Below the pieces are notes generated by a model. The model made no database searches. It was not told where the DNA came from and was given only the letters and a program-made list of their open reading frames with translations. From an uncultured Paracoccaceae bacterium (GTDB taxonomy: Bacteria > Pseudomonadota > Alphaproteobacteria > Rhodobacterales > Rhodobacteraceae), in the NCBI GenBank assembly GCA_947493335.1, contig CANLQO010000004.1, positions 92,531-156,530 of the forward strand: a stretch of DNA of 64,000 nucleotides, in the 5' to 3' direction. Every line of letters begins with the position of its first letter. The first letter of the stretch is position 1. Shown here piece by piece: positions 18,928-26,920 of this stretch. A program made the position numbers and the translations under genes.

Positions 18928-19418
18928 CGGATGCACCAAAGGGCCCAGTGGGTCTTTTGGGAACAACCACTGGTCGCTCCGGTATTGCCGGATGGGCCAG
19001 TGCTTTGCTCATCGCCACCCTGCCACTGCAGTCAATGGCAGAGGATTTCAAACCAAACGTCTTTTTCGGCTTCGACATGATCCTGACACCCATCGCACTC
19101 AAAGGTGCGTGCGGTGGCGACGTCTCTGGCGACGTCGCACAGATCAACGCCCTGATCTCGGCATTCCCGGATGATGCGCAAAACGCTGGCATCGCCGATC
19201 ATCTGCAGGTGCTGACAACCACGGCATGGCAGCAAAAGGACCCGGCTTTGGTCATCGGTGGCGGGCTGACTGACGATCATCTCAACCTGCTTTGCAAGCG
19301 GGCCATTGCCCTTGATCTGACATGGCTGTCACCTCAGACTATCGGCAGAGACAATCCAATGTCGCCTTCACGGCAGGCGGCATGGCAACAATTCTGGACA
19401 GCACTCGAATACCGATGA
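18924..19418 (+). CDS. Exported hypothetical protein
   Basis: A 164-residue protein of unknown family. An unusually long polar start (MTDAPKGPVGLLGTTTGR) precedes a hydrophobic stretch IAGWASALLIATLPLQSMAED that looks like a signal peptide with cleavage after SMA. The mature part has two cysteines (ACGG and LCKR) which may bridge, and a final tryptophan-rich helix QAAWQQFWTAL. The start overlaps the dehydrogenase stop (ATGA) and its own stop overlaps the next start, so it is the middle gene of a three-gene unit. No enzymatic motif was seen, and I do not assign a function. Confidence 0.68.
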   Translation: MTDAPKGPVGLLGTTTGRSGIAGWASALLIATLPLQSMAEDFKPNVFFGFDMILTPIALKGACGGDVSGDVAQINALISAFPDDAQNAGIADHLQVLTTTAWQQKDPALVIGGGLTDDHLNLLCKRAIALDLTWLSPQTIGRDNPMSPSRQAAWQQFWTALEYR

Positions 19419-19831
19419 CATGCCCCACAAAACTAAAGCTGCGCGGCCTGACCCGCTTGTCGCCAATTCTCTTGGTCGCGCTGGCAGCCTGTGCGCCAGA
19501 TGAGACGATCAGCGCTTATGCAGGCGGCCGTTATCAGCTGGTCGAACTCGACGGCGCACCCTTCGATGACCGCGCACTCCTGGACGTCAGCGAACCGGGC
19601 CGGATCACGGGCGATGGCCCCTGCAACAGCTATTTCGCCCCGCAAACAGCGCCTTACCCGTGGTTTGAGGTGGGCCCGATTGGTGCCTCTCGCCGGGCCT
19701 GTCCCGCGCTTGATGTCGAAAGCGCCTACTTTGCCGCCCTCCGCGCGATGGAATTCGCAGAAAGCGCGGGCGACATCCTGATCCTGTCAAACACAGCGGG
19801 CGAAGAGATGGTGTTTCAGGTGGCGCCGTGA
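19415..19831 (+). CDS. META-domain lipoprotein
   Basis: 138-residue lipoprotein. The start [20 protein letters not shown] leads into a lipobox LVALAAC, so the mature protein is probably anchored in the membrane by its cysteine. The rest is one META (HslJ-like) domain: [19 protein letters not shown], then the typical [10 protein letters not shown] and [19 protein letters not shown]. HslJ-type proteins are linked to heat or antibiotic stress, but the role is unclear. The ATG at 19415 overlaps the upstream stop by four bases. The 3' end overlaps recO, encoded on the other strand, by 16 bases. Confidence 0.85.
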   Translation: MTCPTKLKLRGLTRLSPILLVALAACAPDETISAYAGGRYQLVELDGAPFDDRALLDVSEPGRITGDGPCNSYFAPQTAPYPWFEVGPIGASRRACPALDVESAYFAALRAMEFAESAGDILILSNTAGEEMVFQVAP

Positions 19832-20550
19832 CGTGCGATCGCGTCAATCAGCCTTCCGCGGGCCGCCGGCATCGGACGTTCACCCAGGGATCGGACAAGA
19901 CGGTGTTCGATGAACCAACCCGTGGTGCCAAGAGCGCGCACGATTTCGGTTTCGCTTGCGTCGCCCTTCCCCGCCAGCACTGGCGGCAGCGGCAACAACC
20001 TGTCTGCCCATTCGCCCGCCGCCTCGCGGCTGACCGCGCGACCAGATTTGGGAGAGACAAATGCCAGATCCTCATTCACCCCGCGCACGGCACAGGCCGA
20101 AAGGTCCATGCCAAAGCCCATTTCCTCTAGCAATGCCTGTTCCCATCGCAGATAGGCCAGCGGCCAGATCTCGGATTGCCCTAACAAATCCAGCAGGCCC
20201 TGCGTGCGCTCATAGAGTGGCAGGTGCGGCTCTCGCTCTGGCAGAATGTGGGTCAGAAGTGCGCAGATTGCATTTAATCCAGCCAGCGCCAAACGATCTG
20301 CCATCACAGCCGCTGCGCGGCTGCGTAAAGGTTCAACTGTGAAGCTGCCCAAATGACCTTCCAGCCGCGCCTTCCAAGTGACCGCCACCTGCCCGCCGGG
20401 CTGTAGATGCGGTGTCATCTTGCGGCTTACGCCACCACGGACAATCCCGGCGTGCCGCCCCTTGCTGGGGGCAAAAACCTCCAGAATGACGCTCGTTTCG
20501 CCATGGGGGCGGGTGGCCAGCACCACGCCTTCGTCCTGCCATTCAATCAT
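19816..20550 (-). CDS. recO: DNA repair protein RecO
   Basis: Loads RecA with RecR in recombinational repair. 244 residues, normal length. The N-terminal OB fold begins [20 protein letters not shown] and continues to [14 protein letters not shown] and [14 protein letters not shown]. The helical C-terminal part has [14 protein letters not shown] and the zinc-region remnant ([12 protein letters not shown]), where the usual four-cysteine cluster is reduced to one visible Cys, as in many Alphaproteobacteria. It is the last gene of the era-DUF1491-recO order but is set apart by a terminator upstream, so it may have its own promoter. Confidence 0.93.
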   Translation of the reverse strand: MIEWQDEGVVLATRPHGETSVILEVFAPSKGRHAGIVRGGVSRKMTPHLQPGGQVAVTWKARLEGHLGSFTVEPLRSRAAAVMADRLALAGLNAICALLTHILPEREPHLPLYERTQGLLDLLGQSEIWPLAYLRWEQALLEEMGFGMDLSACAVRGVNEDLAFVSPKSGRAVSREAAGEWADRLLPLPPVLAGKGDASETEIVRALGTTGWFIEHRLVRSLGERPMPAARGRLIDAIARHGAT

Positions 20551-20575
20551 ATGCGCAGCCTAGCGCTTTCTTTTG

Positions 20576-20606
20576 AATAAAAATATGCCCGCCGGAGGCT
20601 CCGGTG
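20576..20606 (-). terminator. Rho-independent terminator after the DUF1491 gene
   Basis: On the minus strand a short stem CCGGAG/CTCCGG (20592-20604) is followed by GGCGGGCATATTTTTATT. The sequence matches a terminator-like element that I know as widespread in Rhodobacteraceae genomes. Confidence 0.75.
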
Positions 20607-20609
20607 CCC

Positions 20610-20939
20610 TCAATCCGCCAACCCGGGTTCATCCAGCAGGTGCCGCCCCTGCCGATCCTCGACTTCAATCACCCAAAGATCGGGATCAAACCCACGTTGC
20701 TTGGTGATTGAGGCATCGACCGTGCCATCGTCTCCGTCTACCAGAACAACCCAACGCCGAGCACCCGTCATCAGGTCAAACGACCTTTGATAGCAACAGG
20801 CCTGTCCGTCCAACGTATTCAGTTTGATCAGCACAGCCCCGGCAGTCGCATCGCCTTTTTGAACAACGAAAGCCGGAATATCCATCAGCCGCAGACGCGT
20901 CAGATAGGCCGACACCCAAACATCTGCGGTCAGCCTCAT
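20610..20939 (-). CDS. DUF1491 family protein
   Basis: A 109-residue cytoplasmic protein of the DUF1491 family. It begins MRLTADVWVSAYLTRLRL, followed by IPAFVVQKGDATAGAVLIK and the central SFDLMTGARRWVVL; the end is FDPDLWVIEVEDRQGRHLL. These blocks match my memory of the family, which sits next to era and recO in Rhodobacterales. No catalytic residues are evident; function unknown. It is 42 bases downstream of era and ends just before a terminator. Confidence 0.8.
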   Translation of the reverse strand: MRLTADVWVSAYLTRLRLMDIPAFVVQKGDATAGAVLIKLNTLDGQACCYQRSFDLMTGARRWVVLVDGDDGTVDASITKQRGFDPDLWVIEVEDRQGRHLLDEPGLAD

Positions 20940-20981
20940 CGCGCCGCACGGAGCAAGCGCCAGCGCGGGACACGCCCCCCC

Positions 20982-21890
20982 TTAAGCATTGCCGTCCTTG
21001 AAATTCAGACCCATCTCGTCATAGCGCTCTGCCTCGTCAAGCCAGCCGGGTCGGACTTTGACCTGCAGGAACAGATGGACCTTGCGACCCAGAAACTCTT
21101 CGAGTTCTTCACGGGCAGCCTTGCCAACGGCCTTGATCGTTTCGCCCTTGTTGCCCAGCACGATGCCTTTGTGGCCATCGCGTACGACATAGATGATCTG
21201 GTCGATCTTGGCCGAGCCGTCTTTGCGCTCTTCCCAGTTCTCGGTCTCGACCGTCATCTGATACGGCAATTCCTGATGCAGCCGCAGCGTCAGCTTTTCG
21301 CGGGTCATCTCTGCGGCGATCATCCGCATCGGCAGATCGGCGATCTGGTCTTCGGGATAAAGCCATGGCCCCTCTGGCAATTCTGCCGCCAGCCATCCTC
21401 GCAATGCGTCGCAGCCGTGGCCACGTTCCGCCGAGATCATGAACGTTTCGGCAAATCCATAGGCGTCATTCATTTCCTTGGTCAAACGCAGAAGTGCCTC
21501 TGACTTGACCTTGTCGATCTTGTTGATCGCCAGCGCCACGCGGCGCCCGCCGGTATGTTCGCTGAGTGCTTCCAGGATCGCCTTCACGCCCTCGGTCATC
21601 CCGCGATGCGCCTCGATCAGCAAAACCACCACATCCGCGTCTGCCGCTCCGCCCCAGGCGGCAGCCACCATCGCGCGGTCGAGCCTGCGTCGCGGTTTGA
21701 AAAGGCCCGGCGTGTCGACAAAGACGAGTTGCGCGTCACCTTCAATTGCGACCCCGCGGATGCGCGCGCGTGTCGTCTGGACCTTATGGGTCACAATGCT
21801 GACCTTAGCGCCCACCATTCGGTTGAGCAGCGTCGACTTGCCCGCATTCGGCTCCCCGATCAGGGCCACAAAGCCCGCGCGTGTTGTCAT
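20982..21890 (-). CDS. era: GTPase Era
   Basis: Ribosome-assembly GTPase that binds 16S rRNA near its 3' end. About 302 residues. G1 reads LIGEPNAGKSTLLNRMVG, G2 is in TTRARIRGVA, G3 is DTPGLF and G4 is NKIDKV. The C-terminal KH domain has KIDQIIYVVRDGHKGIVLGNKGETIK (written in parts: a strand, then GHKGIVLGNKGETIK). The ATG at 21890 (MTTRAGFVALIGE) is preferred to a start 15 codons upstream. It follows rnc after a gap of more than 400 bases, unlike the tight rnc-era overlap in many relatives. Confidence 0.96.
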   Translation of the reverse strand: MTTRAGFVALIGEPNAGKSTLLNRMVGAKVSIVTHKVQTTRARIRGVAIEGDAQLVFVDTPGLFKPRRRLDRAMVAAAWGGAADADVVVLLIEAHRGMTEGVKAILEALSEHTGGRRVALAINKIDKVKSEALLRLTKEMNDAYGFAETFMISAERGHGCDALRGWLAAELPEGPWLYPEDQIADLPMRMIAAEMTREKLTLRLHQELPYQMTVETENWEERKDGSAKIDQIIYVVRDGHKGIVLGNKGETIKAVGKAAREELEEFLGRKVHLFLQVKVRPGWLDEAERYDEMGLNFKDGNA

Positions 21891-21983
21891 CTTTGGATTC
21901 CCCGGCCTACGCCACCCCAACAAGGTGGTCGTCACCCTTTAGGCGAGTTTGACGCCAAGGCCAACCTCTGCAACCCCAGGGAG

Positions 21984-22241
21984 ATGACTAACGTTTCATT
22001 GAAAGTCTGTTCATTGGAAATCATCATCGTCGTCCTTTTGATTGCTGCCGGGTTCATGATCGATAAGGAGCTTCGCCGTGTCCGCCGCGCATTTCGCAAG
22101 CCATCCTCAAGTCACGCGTCAAGCAAACGGACACCGCAAAGGAAACCTCGACCATGTTCCGTTTCCTATCAACCCAGAGCGTCCCAAATGCAGCGACGTG
22201 CCGAACCGGATGTCATCGCTGGCAAATACTACAGAAGTTGA
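21984..22241 (+). CDS. Possible small single-helix membrane protein
   Basis: Low-confidence 85-residue frame in the gap between rnc and era, on the opposite strand. It has a hydrophobic segment SLEIIIVVLLIAAGFMI followed by a basic tail (DKELRRVRRAFRKPSSSHAS). A purine-rich AGGGAG abuts the ATG, which is too close for a good ribosome site. The C-terminal half is low in structure and may be chance. If not coding, the interval 21891-22313 holds nothing else that I recognise. Confidence 0.25.
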   Translation: MTNVSLKVCSLEIIIVVLLIAAGFMIDKELRRVRRAFRKPSSSHASSKRTPQRKPRPCSVSYQPRASQMQRRAEPDVIAGKYYRS

Positions 22242-22313
22242 TGGCATCCGCAGAAAGCGTTGGCGTTGCCATTACCGGCAATTGGGAACGTTCTTCGGAG
22301 CCAAACCCGATGC

Positions 22314-22994
22314 CTAGCCTGTCAGCCGGTCCAGCAACGCGCGTGCCGCTGTCTGTTCTGCCTGACGTTTGGACCCTGCCCGTGCAGTTTCGCTTTCACC
22401 GCCGGCCAATTGCACTTCGATGGTAAAGACCGGTTGATGATCCGGACCGGTGCGGGCCTTTTCGATGTAGGATGGTGGCGGCTCACCGCGGGCCTGGGCC
22501 CATTCCTGCAAGGCGGTTTTTGGGTCCCGCGCGTCGTCAGCCACATTTGTCACTCTTGCGCCCCAAAGCCGAAGGATCGTGGCACGGGCAGCGTCAAAGC
22601 CAGCGTCCTGATAGACTGCGGCAATCACCGCTTCCATCGCATCCGCCAGCAGCGCCTCTTTGCGGCGGCCGCCCGACTTCATCTCGGACCGTCCCAGTTT
22701 CAGAACCGCCCCCAGATCAATCTGGCGGGCCACATCTGCGCAAGCTTCGCGCCGCACAAGCGCGTTGTATCGGGGGGCGAGCGTGCCTTCTGGCGCATTG
22801 CGATCCGCCGACAGCAAAGCCTCGGCGATCACAAGGCCCAGCACCCGGTCGCCCAGAAATTCCAGCCGTTGATTGTCGTCACGATGCACCGACGTCATCG
22901 AGGAATGTGTGACCGCGCGGACCAGCAGTTCAGGTTTGGCGAACTTATGGCCCAATCGCCCCTCAAAGGCTGTCAGGTCAGCCGAAATCTTCAA
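22314..22994 (-). CDS. rnc: Ribonuclease III
   Basis: Double-strand-specific endoribonuclease that processes rRNA and mRNA. 226 residues. The catalytic signature is [20 protein letters not shown] (residues about 40-58), with the second acidic site in [19 protein letters not shown]. The dsRNA-binding domain occupies the C-terminus ([18 protein letters not shown] ... [15 protein letters not shown]). The start is a TTG at 22994 overlapping the lepB stop (TTGA); no ATG exists before the conserved helix. It belongs to the acpS-lepB-rnc run. Confidence 0.96.
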   Translation of the reverse strand: MKISADLTAFEGRLGHKFAKPELLVRAVTHSSMTSVHRDDNQRLEFLGDRVLGLVIAEALLSADRNAPEGTLAPRYNALVRREACADVARQIDLGAVLKLGRSEMKSGGRRKEALLADAMEAVIAAVYQDAGFDAARATILRLWGARVTNVADDARDPKTALQEWAQARGEPPPSYIEKARTGPDHQPVFTIEVQLAGGESETARAGSKRQAEQTAARALLDRLTG

Positions 22995-23827
22995 TCGATT
23001 GCCTTGAAGAAGCGGTCAGAACGCCAGGTCCAGAACGCCAACATTGATCGTCCGGCCGAAGAAAAGATGACACGGTCGGCGCGGCCTACAATATCGGCGC
23101 GGGGTACGAACCCGACGCCACGTGCGGCTTGAGCCACGCGACTGTCGGTGGAGTTATCGCGGTTATCACCCATGAAGAAATAGTTGTCAGCTGGCACTGT
23201 GTACACACCGGTATTGTCCAAGGCACGATCGCCGATGTTCAGGATTGCGTGGCTGGCACCGCCGGGCAGGGTTTCGATGAACTTTTCCTTGGTGCAAATG
23301 GCCCCTTCGCCGACAGACCCGTTGGAACATTGAGGACGCAGGCGTTGTGGGCCCTGCGGGCTGTAGACTTCTTCAAAAACGCCGACAGCTTCAACCTGCA
23401 CGGCCTCGTCATTGATGTGAAGCAGCCCGTCCTTGACCTGAATGCGGTCGCCCGGCATCCCGATCAGCCGTTTGATGAAATCGCGGCCTGTCACGGGATG
23501 GCGGAAGACAACAACATCGCCCCGCTCCGGATCACCGCCTAAAAAACGCTCATTAGTGCCTTCGAAGATGCCGCAAAAGTCTTCTGCCCCGACATCAATG
23601 CCCAGCGCGGGGATGCGGATCGACGGGCAAGAAGCGTAGGAATAGCCATAGGCGAACTTGTTGACGAACAGAAAGTCACCGATCAGCAGCGTGTCTTTCA
23701 TCGACCCTGACGGGATCCAAAATGGCTGAAACAGGATGGTACGAAATGCGCCTGCGATCAGCAGCGCATAGACGATTGTCTTTACGGTCTCGATGACGCT
23801 GCCGATGAGGCCTGATCGTTCTGCCAT
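22991..23827 (-). CDS. lepB: Signal peptidase I
   Basis: Membrane serine protease that removes signal peptides from exported proteins. 278 residues. One N-terminal helix ([17 protein letters not shown]), then box B with the catalytic serine ([15 protein letters not shown]), box C (GDVVVFRHP), box D with the catalytic lysine ([17 protein letters not shown]) and box E ([15 protein letters not shown]). A long insertion with cysteines ([20 protein letters not shown] and RPQCSNGS...GAICTK) is common in Rhodobacterales. The gene overlaps rnc by four bases and follows acpS after 54 bases. Confidence 0.97.
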   Translation of the reverse strand: MAERSGLIGSVIETVKTIVYALLIAGAFRTILFQPFWIPSGSMKDTLLIGDFLFVNKFAYGYSYASCPSIRIPALGIDVGAEDFCGIFEGTNERFLGGDPERGDVVVFRHPVTGRDFIKRLIGMPGDRIQVKDGLLHINDEAVQVEAVGVFEEVYSPQGPQRLRPQCSNGSVGEGAICTKEKFIETLPGGASHAILNIGDRALDNTGVYTVPADNYFFMGDNRDNSTDSRVAQAARGVGFVPRADIVGRADRVIFSSAGRSMLAFWTWRSDRFFKAID

Positions 23828-23881
23828 GTCACTGCCTTAAAGTAAGTCTGCGCCGCTACATGCGGGCAACGTGGTTGCAAG

Positions 23882-24310
23882 TCAAGGCGAGCCGTCCTGC
23901 GCCGCTGCGTCGGCCAGAGGCCGCGCCTCGATCACGACGAAGGCCTGCGCCCAAGGATGGTCATCGGTCAGCGTCACATGGATGATGGCACGGTGCCCCG
24001 GGGGGGTCATCTGGTCCAGCCGCTCTTTGGCCCAGCCCGTCACAGCCATGACAGGTTGCCCGCTGCGCAGGTTGCTGACCGCCATGTCTTTCCAAGAGAT
24101 CCCCATGCGCAATCCTGTGCCCAGCGCCTTGGAACAGGCCTCTTTCGCGGCCCAGCGTTTGGCATAGGTTCCCGCGACATCCTTGCGCCGCTCGGCCTTG
24201 CGCTGTTCGGTTTCGGTAAAGACACGGTTGCGAAACCGGTCCCCAAACCGGTCCAGCGTGCCTTGTATTCGGTCGATATTCGCCAGATCGGTGCCAACAC
24301 CCAAAATCAT
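23882..24310 (-). CDS. acpS: Holo-[acyl-carrier-protein] synthase
   Basis: Transfers 4'-phosphopantetheine from CoA to acyl carrier protein. 142 residues. The family motifs are [15 protein letters not shown] at the N-terminus (Mg-binding Asp) and [17 protein letters not shown] (catalytic Glu/Lys region), then [17 protein letters not shown] near the end. ATGA-type overlap with the upstream hypothetical gene. It is part of the conserved pdxJ-acpS-lepB-rnc order, into which three small genes have been inserted after pdxJ here. Confidence 0.95.
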   Translation of the reverse strand: MILGVGTDLANIDRIQGTLDRFGDRFRNRVFTETEQRKAERRKDVAGTYAKRWAAKEACSKALGTGLRMGISWKDMAVSNLRSGQPVMAVTGWAKERLDQMTPPGHRAIIHVTLTDDHPWAQAFVVIEARPLADAAAQDGSP

Positions 24311-24759
24311 TCAGCCGCCTCGGCATAGGTCGCCGTCATCGCGCCGGTAGACTGGTTAAGCGTCACAACGACTGGCTTGCGAGAAAATCCATCGACTTTG
24401 GCATCGTAAAACCGCGCTTCCACCGACAGTGTCAGACCAGTCTGAGGATGATAGCTGGAGGTCAGCGTATCAAAAAAGAGGCCTGCAAAGCCGATATCCT
24501 CGCTGGCGCCAACCACTTTGCATTGCCGGTCACCCAGTTCTGAAAAGGGCGGCGACAGCACCAACAGCCAAGCAAAGCCAATCGCAGGCTCAATCGTGTC
24601 CAGCACAGCCACACGCACCCGGCCATTGGCAAAGGTGCGAGTGTTTTCTTCCCATGGTTCGGCAATGGCCTGCGCACTGGCTTGCCAGTCGCAGTTGCTG
24701 ACGGATTGAGCCGCGGCAGGACTGGCCAGCGCAAGCAAAAGAACCAGTGGGCGGATCAT
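24307..24759 (-). CDS. Exported hypothetical protein
   Basis: 150-residue periplasmic protein of unknown family. Signal peptide [18 protein letters not shown] with an AxA-type site. The mature part has two cysteines (NCDW and QCKV), which may form a disulfide, and a beta-rich pattern ([30 protein letters not shown]). It overlaps acpS and the Dabb gene by four bases at each end, so it is translated as part of the operon. No function is proposed. Confidence 0.75.
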   Translation of the reverse strand: MIRPLVLLLALASPAAAQSVSNCDWQASAQAIAEPWEENTRTFANGRVRVAVLDTIEPAIGFAWLLVLSPPFSELGDRQCKVVGASEDIGFAGLFFDTLTSSYHPQTGLTLSVEARFYDAKVDGFSRKPVVVTLNQSTGAMTATYAEAAE

Positions 24760-25064
24760 GACGCGGGCACTTGCAAATCAATCACCATGATCCCGTTGCC
24801 ACCCCCACGACACATCGCGACCAGCCGCCCGCCCAGCGCCTGATGGCGCGGGTCGGCCGCATAGGCATCAAGCGCGGCTCTGTCGCGGAAGGTGCAAACA
24901 AAACCATAGGGATAATCAGGCGTTTTCCCTTCGGCGTCGATGTTCGGACCATGTTCGAAACCAATGTAGCCGTCGATTTGTCCGACAAGCTTGGCCAGAC
25001 CCTGCATCACAGCGGCGAGATCGCCGTCATCGGCGAGGTTCAGCATGACAACGTGGCGGATCAT
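24756..25064 (-). CDS. Dabb (stress-responsive alpha/beta barrel) domain protein
   Basis: 102-residue protein made of one Dabb domain. It begins [20 protein letters not shown], followed by GYIGFEHGPNIDAEGK and YGFVCTFRDRAALDAYAADPRHQAL, the typical order of the family. Such proteins form beta-barrel dimers, and members range from plant stress proteins to small cyclases. The C-terminus (GGGNGIMVIDLQV) completes the last strand. It is tightly linked to both neighbours by four-base overlaps. The substrate is unknown. Confidence 0.88.
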   Translation of the reverse strand: MIRHVVMLNLADDGDLAAVMQGLAKLVGQIDGYIGFEHGPNIDAEGKTPDYPYGFVCTFRDRAALDAYAADPRHQALGGRLVAMCRGGGNGIMVIDLQVPAS

Positions 25065-25504
25065 TTTGCTTTGCTCATTGCGCGTAACTCTCCCTTAACG
25101 CCGAACCCAAGGCCTAGACGGTTGAAGAGGAAAGTAAGCACGATCAGCACCAACACAACAAAGATCCATGCCAAAGGTGACAGTTGCGCCAATGAGGTCA
25201 GAACCGCACCGCCGCCCAAGACCATCAGCACCAGCAGGGTGAGAACGGCAAAGACAAGCTGCACCAGCACAGCCCATAGCGTCATTGGGCGTGCGACGCG
25301 CCAAGCCTCGCCCTTGGCCAGTGGCACCCCGGTCTCGCGGGCATGGCGTTGCCCTTCCAGCATCGCGGCGATCAATGGCGGCAGGTAGACCGACATGCCA
25401 CCGGGCAACGCGACACCAAAACTGGCAAGCAAAAAGTCGAGCACATAGAACCCAATGATTGCTGCCGCTATGGTCAGGCAGTAGCGTTTGACGTTCAGGG
25501 TCAT
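25061..25504 (-). CDS. Small membrane protein (ABZJ_00895-like)
   Basis: 147-residue protein with about four hydrophobic helices ([34 protein letters not shown] partly amphipathic, [37 protein letters not shown]). The arrangement of a [16 protein letters not shown] segment after the first helix resembles a small family annotated as ABZJ_00895; that assignment is tentative. It overlaps pdxJ and the Dabb gene by four bases each. Function unknown. Confidence 0.68.
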   Translation of the reverse strand: MTLNVKRYCLTIAAAIIGFYVLDFLLASFGVALPGGMSVYLPPLIAAMLEGQRHARETGVPLAKGEAWRVARPMTLWAVLVQLVFAVLTLLVLMVLGGGAVLTSLAQLSPLAWIFVVLVLIVLTFLFNRLGLGFGVKGELRAMSKAK

Positions 25505-26244
25505 GTCCGCGCCTCATCCATCAGGCGGCGCATCTCTTGGATAGAGGCAGCCAGCCCGCAAAATATCGCCTCGCCAATCAGGAAGTGTCCGATATTGAGT
25601 TCCTTGACCTGCGGCAGCGCAGCGATGGGTGCAACACTGTCATAAGCCAGACCGTGCCCCACGTGGACCTCTAGCCCAAGTTCATGGCCGTAGGCCGCCA
25701 TATCCGTGATTTTGGACAATTCGCTGTCGCGCAATGCCCAATTGCCATCTGCCCAGGCATCGGAATAGGCACCGGCGTGCAATTCGATCACCGGCGCGCC
25801 GATGCGGTGGCTCGCCTCGACCTGCTTTTTGTCGGCGGCTATGAACATCGACACTCTGCTGCCTGCCTCGCGCAAGGGCGAAATATAAGCCGCCAGCGCG
25901 TTGTCATTGGCCGCAACATCCAGTCCGCCTTCGGTCGTGCGCTCTTCGCGCTTTTCGGGCACCAGACAGACCGCATGGGGTTTGTGACGCAAGGCAATCG
26001 CCTGCATCTCTTCGGTCGCTGCCATCTCAAAGTTGAGCGGCACCGTCAGCGCCGCGATCAACTGCTCAATATCCCCGTCCGTGATATGCCGACGGTCTTC
26101 GCGCAAATGCGCGGTGATGCCATCGGCGCCTGCCTCTTGCGCCATCAAGGCGGCCCGGACAGGGTCTGGCACGGCACCGCCGCGCGCATTCCGAACGGTT
26201 GCCACATGGTCGATGTTCACCCCAAGGCGAAGGTCGTTTGTCAT
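25501..26244 (-). CDS. pdxJ: Pyridoxine 5'-phosphate synthase
   Basis: Condenses 3-amino-2-oxopropyl phosphate with deoxyxylulose 5-phosphate to make pyridoxine 5'-phosphate. About 247 residues. TIM-barrel motifs: [19 protein letters not shown] at the N-terminus, [33 protein letters not shown] and [14 protein letters not shown]. The ATG at 26244 is chosen because it fits the family start; the longer frame adds 40 unrelated residues. Conserved position upstream of acpS. Confidence 0.97.
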   Translation of the reverse strand: MTNDLRLGVNIDHVATVRNARGGAVPDPVRAALMAQEAGADGITAHLREDRRHITDGDIEQLIAALTVPLNFEMAATEEMQAIALRHKPHAVCLVPEKREERTTEGGLDVAANDNALAAYISPLREAGSRVSMFIAADKKQVEASHRIGAPVIELHAGAYSDAWADGNWALRDSELSKITDMAAYGHELGLEVHVGHGLAYDSVAPIAALPQVKELNIGHFLIGEAIFCGLAASIQEMRRLMDEART

Positions 26245-26272
26245 GTCGAGATCCTCATTCCTTGTCAGGATA

Positions 26273-26911
26273 TTAGCCCAATCCGGGTCCATCGCCATCC
26301 CGGGGATGACGCAATTGATCCAGCTTCGCCCGCAGGCGCTTGCGACGACCGTTCTGATAGGCACCGATTAGCGGAACTGAGATATAGTAGCAGACCGTCG
26401 CGCAGATCACGCCGGGGATCACCCCCCCTACCATGTAGGGGTAAAACAACTCATCATAGAATGAAGCAAGATAGTCCCAATGAGCGACTTCGTCGGTGAA
26501 AATTGCCATGAAATTGTGACGCAGGTCCTCGAACGCGCGGGCAAAATTGCGCCCGATACCTTCGACGTCTGTGCGCACACCGGTCAACAGATAGCCTGAC
26601 TGCAACGCCGCAACCGCGATCGGGATATAAGTGAGCGGGTTCCCAAAAAACGTCCCCATCAAAGCAGCCAGCATGTTGCCGCGCATCAGCTTGGCAATCA
26701 GGACCGCGATGACAAAGTGCAGTCCATAAAACGGCGTGAACGACGTGAAGACCCCTGCCCAAACACCACGAGAGATCTTCTCAGGCGTATCGGGCAGGCG
26801 CCGGACGCGATGTTTGACATACTCAAACGCCCGGGCCCATCCACCACGCGGATAGAGGAAATCCAGCGCAGCTTGCCAGATCGGCCGTCTGTCCCTGCGC
26901 TTGAATACCAC
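26273..26911 (-). CDS. DUF2062 membrane protein
   Basis: 212-residue membrane protein of the DUF2062 family. The hallmark block is [23 protein letters not shown] followed by helices [31 protein letters not shown] (glycine-rich FGNPLT motif). A last helix lies near 165-190 ([20 protein letters not shown]) and the C-terminus is very basic. Function unknown; the family occurs alone or fused to glycosyltransferases. Ten bases after rel and 29 bases before pdxJ, so it is probably in the same transcript. Confidence 0.88.
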   Translation of the reverse strand: MVFKRRDRRPIWQAALDFLYPRGGWARAFEYVKHRVRRLPDTPEKISRGVWAGVFTSFTPFYGLHFVIAVLIAKLMRGNMLAALMGTFFGNPLTYIPIAVAALQSGYLLTGVRTDVEGIGRNFARAFEDLRHNFMAIFTDEVAHWDYLASFYDELFYPYMVGGVIPGVICATVCYYISVPLIGAYQNGRRKRLRAKLDQLRHPRDGDGPGLG

Positions 26912-26920
26912 GATGCGTCC

